Assembly (NCBI RefSeq): GCF_006965485.1
Contig: NZ_CP041360.1
Coordinates: 7,234,501-7,298,500, forward strand
Length of the DNA stretch: 64,000 nucleotides
Reading direction: 5' to 3'
Origin: Spirosoma sp. KCTC 42546
Lineage (GTDB): Bacteria > Bacteroidota > Bacteroidia > Cytophagales > Spirosomataceae
Part shown: in pieces, positions 63,419-64,000 of the stretch
Layout: each line of letters begins with the position of its first letter
Position numbering within the stretch: position 1 is the stretch's first letter
The notes under the pieces: generated by a model
What the model was told of the DNA's origin: nothing
Database searches by the model: none
What the model saw: only the letters and a program-made list of their open reading frames with translations
Translations under genes and position numbers: made by a program

Positions 63419-64000
63419 TGCTCGCCAACTACCTCAAAATCGCTCGTCGCCATCTCTGGACGAATAAACTCTATACTGGCCTGAATGCCGGGGGCCTGGC
63501 CGTTGGGCTGACAGCCTGCTTACTCATGGTGCTGTACGTGAAGCATGAATTCACCTACGACGGTTTTCATAAAAATGCCGACCGCATTGTTCGCGTTACA
63601 ACAACGATTACGACACCCGATGCGCCGATATCGGTAGCCTCCTGCTCAATCCTGCTGGCCAGCGCGCTGAAACGGGATTACCCGGAAGTGGAAACAGCCG
63701 CCCGGTTCGAGCCTGTGTCGGCCCCCATTCGGTATGGGACGAAGTTGCAGAATGAACCCAACGTGTATTACGCAGAGCAGGCCGTTTTCTCGGTGTTTAG
63801 TTATCCCTTCATCGAGGGAAATCCGGCACGGGCATTAACCGAACCCAACACCGCCGTTGTTACCGAACGTTTTGCCCGGAAATACGCAGGACGCACGAGT
63901 GTGCTGGGGGAGACGTTTTTGTGCAACAAAAAACTATATCGCATTACGGGCGTCATGGCCGATTTGCCGTCCAACGCCGACATGAAAATCAGCGCGTTGC
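63419..64000 (+). CDS. FtsX/MacB-type ABC transporter permease, copy 3 (partial)
   Basis: 194 codons, cut by the right edge. It starts MLANYLKIARRHLWTNK and has TM1 (about 19-42, GLNAGGLAVGLTACLLMVLY) and the beginning of the MacB_PCD periplasmic domain (RDYPEVETAARFEPV, NPARALTEPNTAVVTERFARK), like copies 1 and 2 but more diverged. It shows that the permease array continues beyond the window. Confidence 0.9.

Overview
This is a window from a Bacteroidota chromosome, most likely a Cytophagales member close to Spirosoma (inference, no marker gene is present). The support is a SusC/SusD pair with a FecR-type anti-sigma factor, TonB-dependent receptors, LytS-type sensor kinases with a LytTR regulator, a type IX secretion C-terminal tail, FtsX-like permeases without an adjacent ATPase, and a TAnnTTTG -7 promoter element. 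No rRNA, tRNA, CRISPR array or intact mobile element was seen.

Layout. 1-2430: two-gene molybdenum hydroxylase operon on the minus strand, cut by the left edge. 2629-9681: a pirin, an MFS permease of the anion:cation symporter type, and two membrane LytS-family kinases with a 40-residue membrane peptide between them. 9753-12342 (minus): a GT39-like glycosyltransferase and a methyltransferase. 12751-21653 (plus): a pectin-degradation locus with a TolB-like propeller protein, GH28 polygalacturonase, CE8 pectinesterase, GH43, GH105 and a second propeller protein. Together these could de-esterify and cut homogalacturonan, trim side chains and open unsaturated oligomers; the MFS permease at 3864 could import uronates. 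21833-34583 is decayed and repeat-rich: a truncated hydrolase, a sensor kinase/LytTR pair divergent from a TonB receptor, a pentapeptide-repeat pseudogene, a T9SS-secreted repeat protein, a divergent HxlR/pirin pair around a 32-bp perfect palindrome, and a gene remnant. 35031-39872: redox and regulatory genes (SDR, DoxX-like, two AraC regulators, MDR reductase, cupin).

39923-53172 looks like a second carbohydrate locus: two secreted alpha/beta-hydrolases behind a LacI-type palindrome, an ECF sigma factor, an aldo/keto reductase with an altered catalytic residue, an AraC regulator, a secreted DUF1593 protein, then FecR, SusC and SusD. The sigma factor and FecR are 4 kb apart, with other genes and a 325-bp nested palindrome between them. 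A terminator-shaped hairpin in the susC leader points antisense to susC. 53442-64000: an acyltransferase, a Tn5/IS4-type transposase pseudogene, three FtsX-like permeases (the last cut by the right edge) and a purple-acid-phosphatase-like protein.

The intergenic DNA carries several repeat families: long hairpins with arms related to GTTCTCGCTTGGCT (3597, 54584, 63015), CACAGAGG-type inverted repeats (5203, 16399, 32626), ATGGATAATG-type inverted repeats (3541, 11539, 17529, 47870), AGGTTTTGAGAAACCT elements (20534, 62964, 63162), and a diverged 70-85 bp element found only between 22 and 34 kb.
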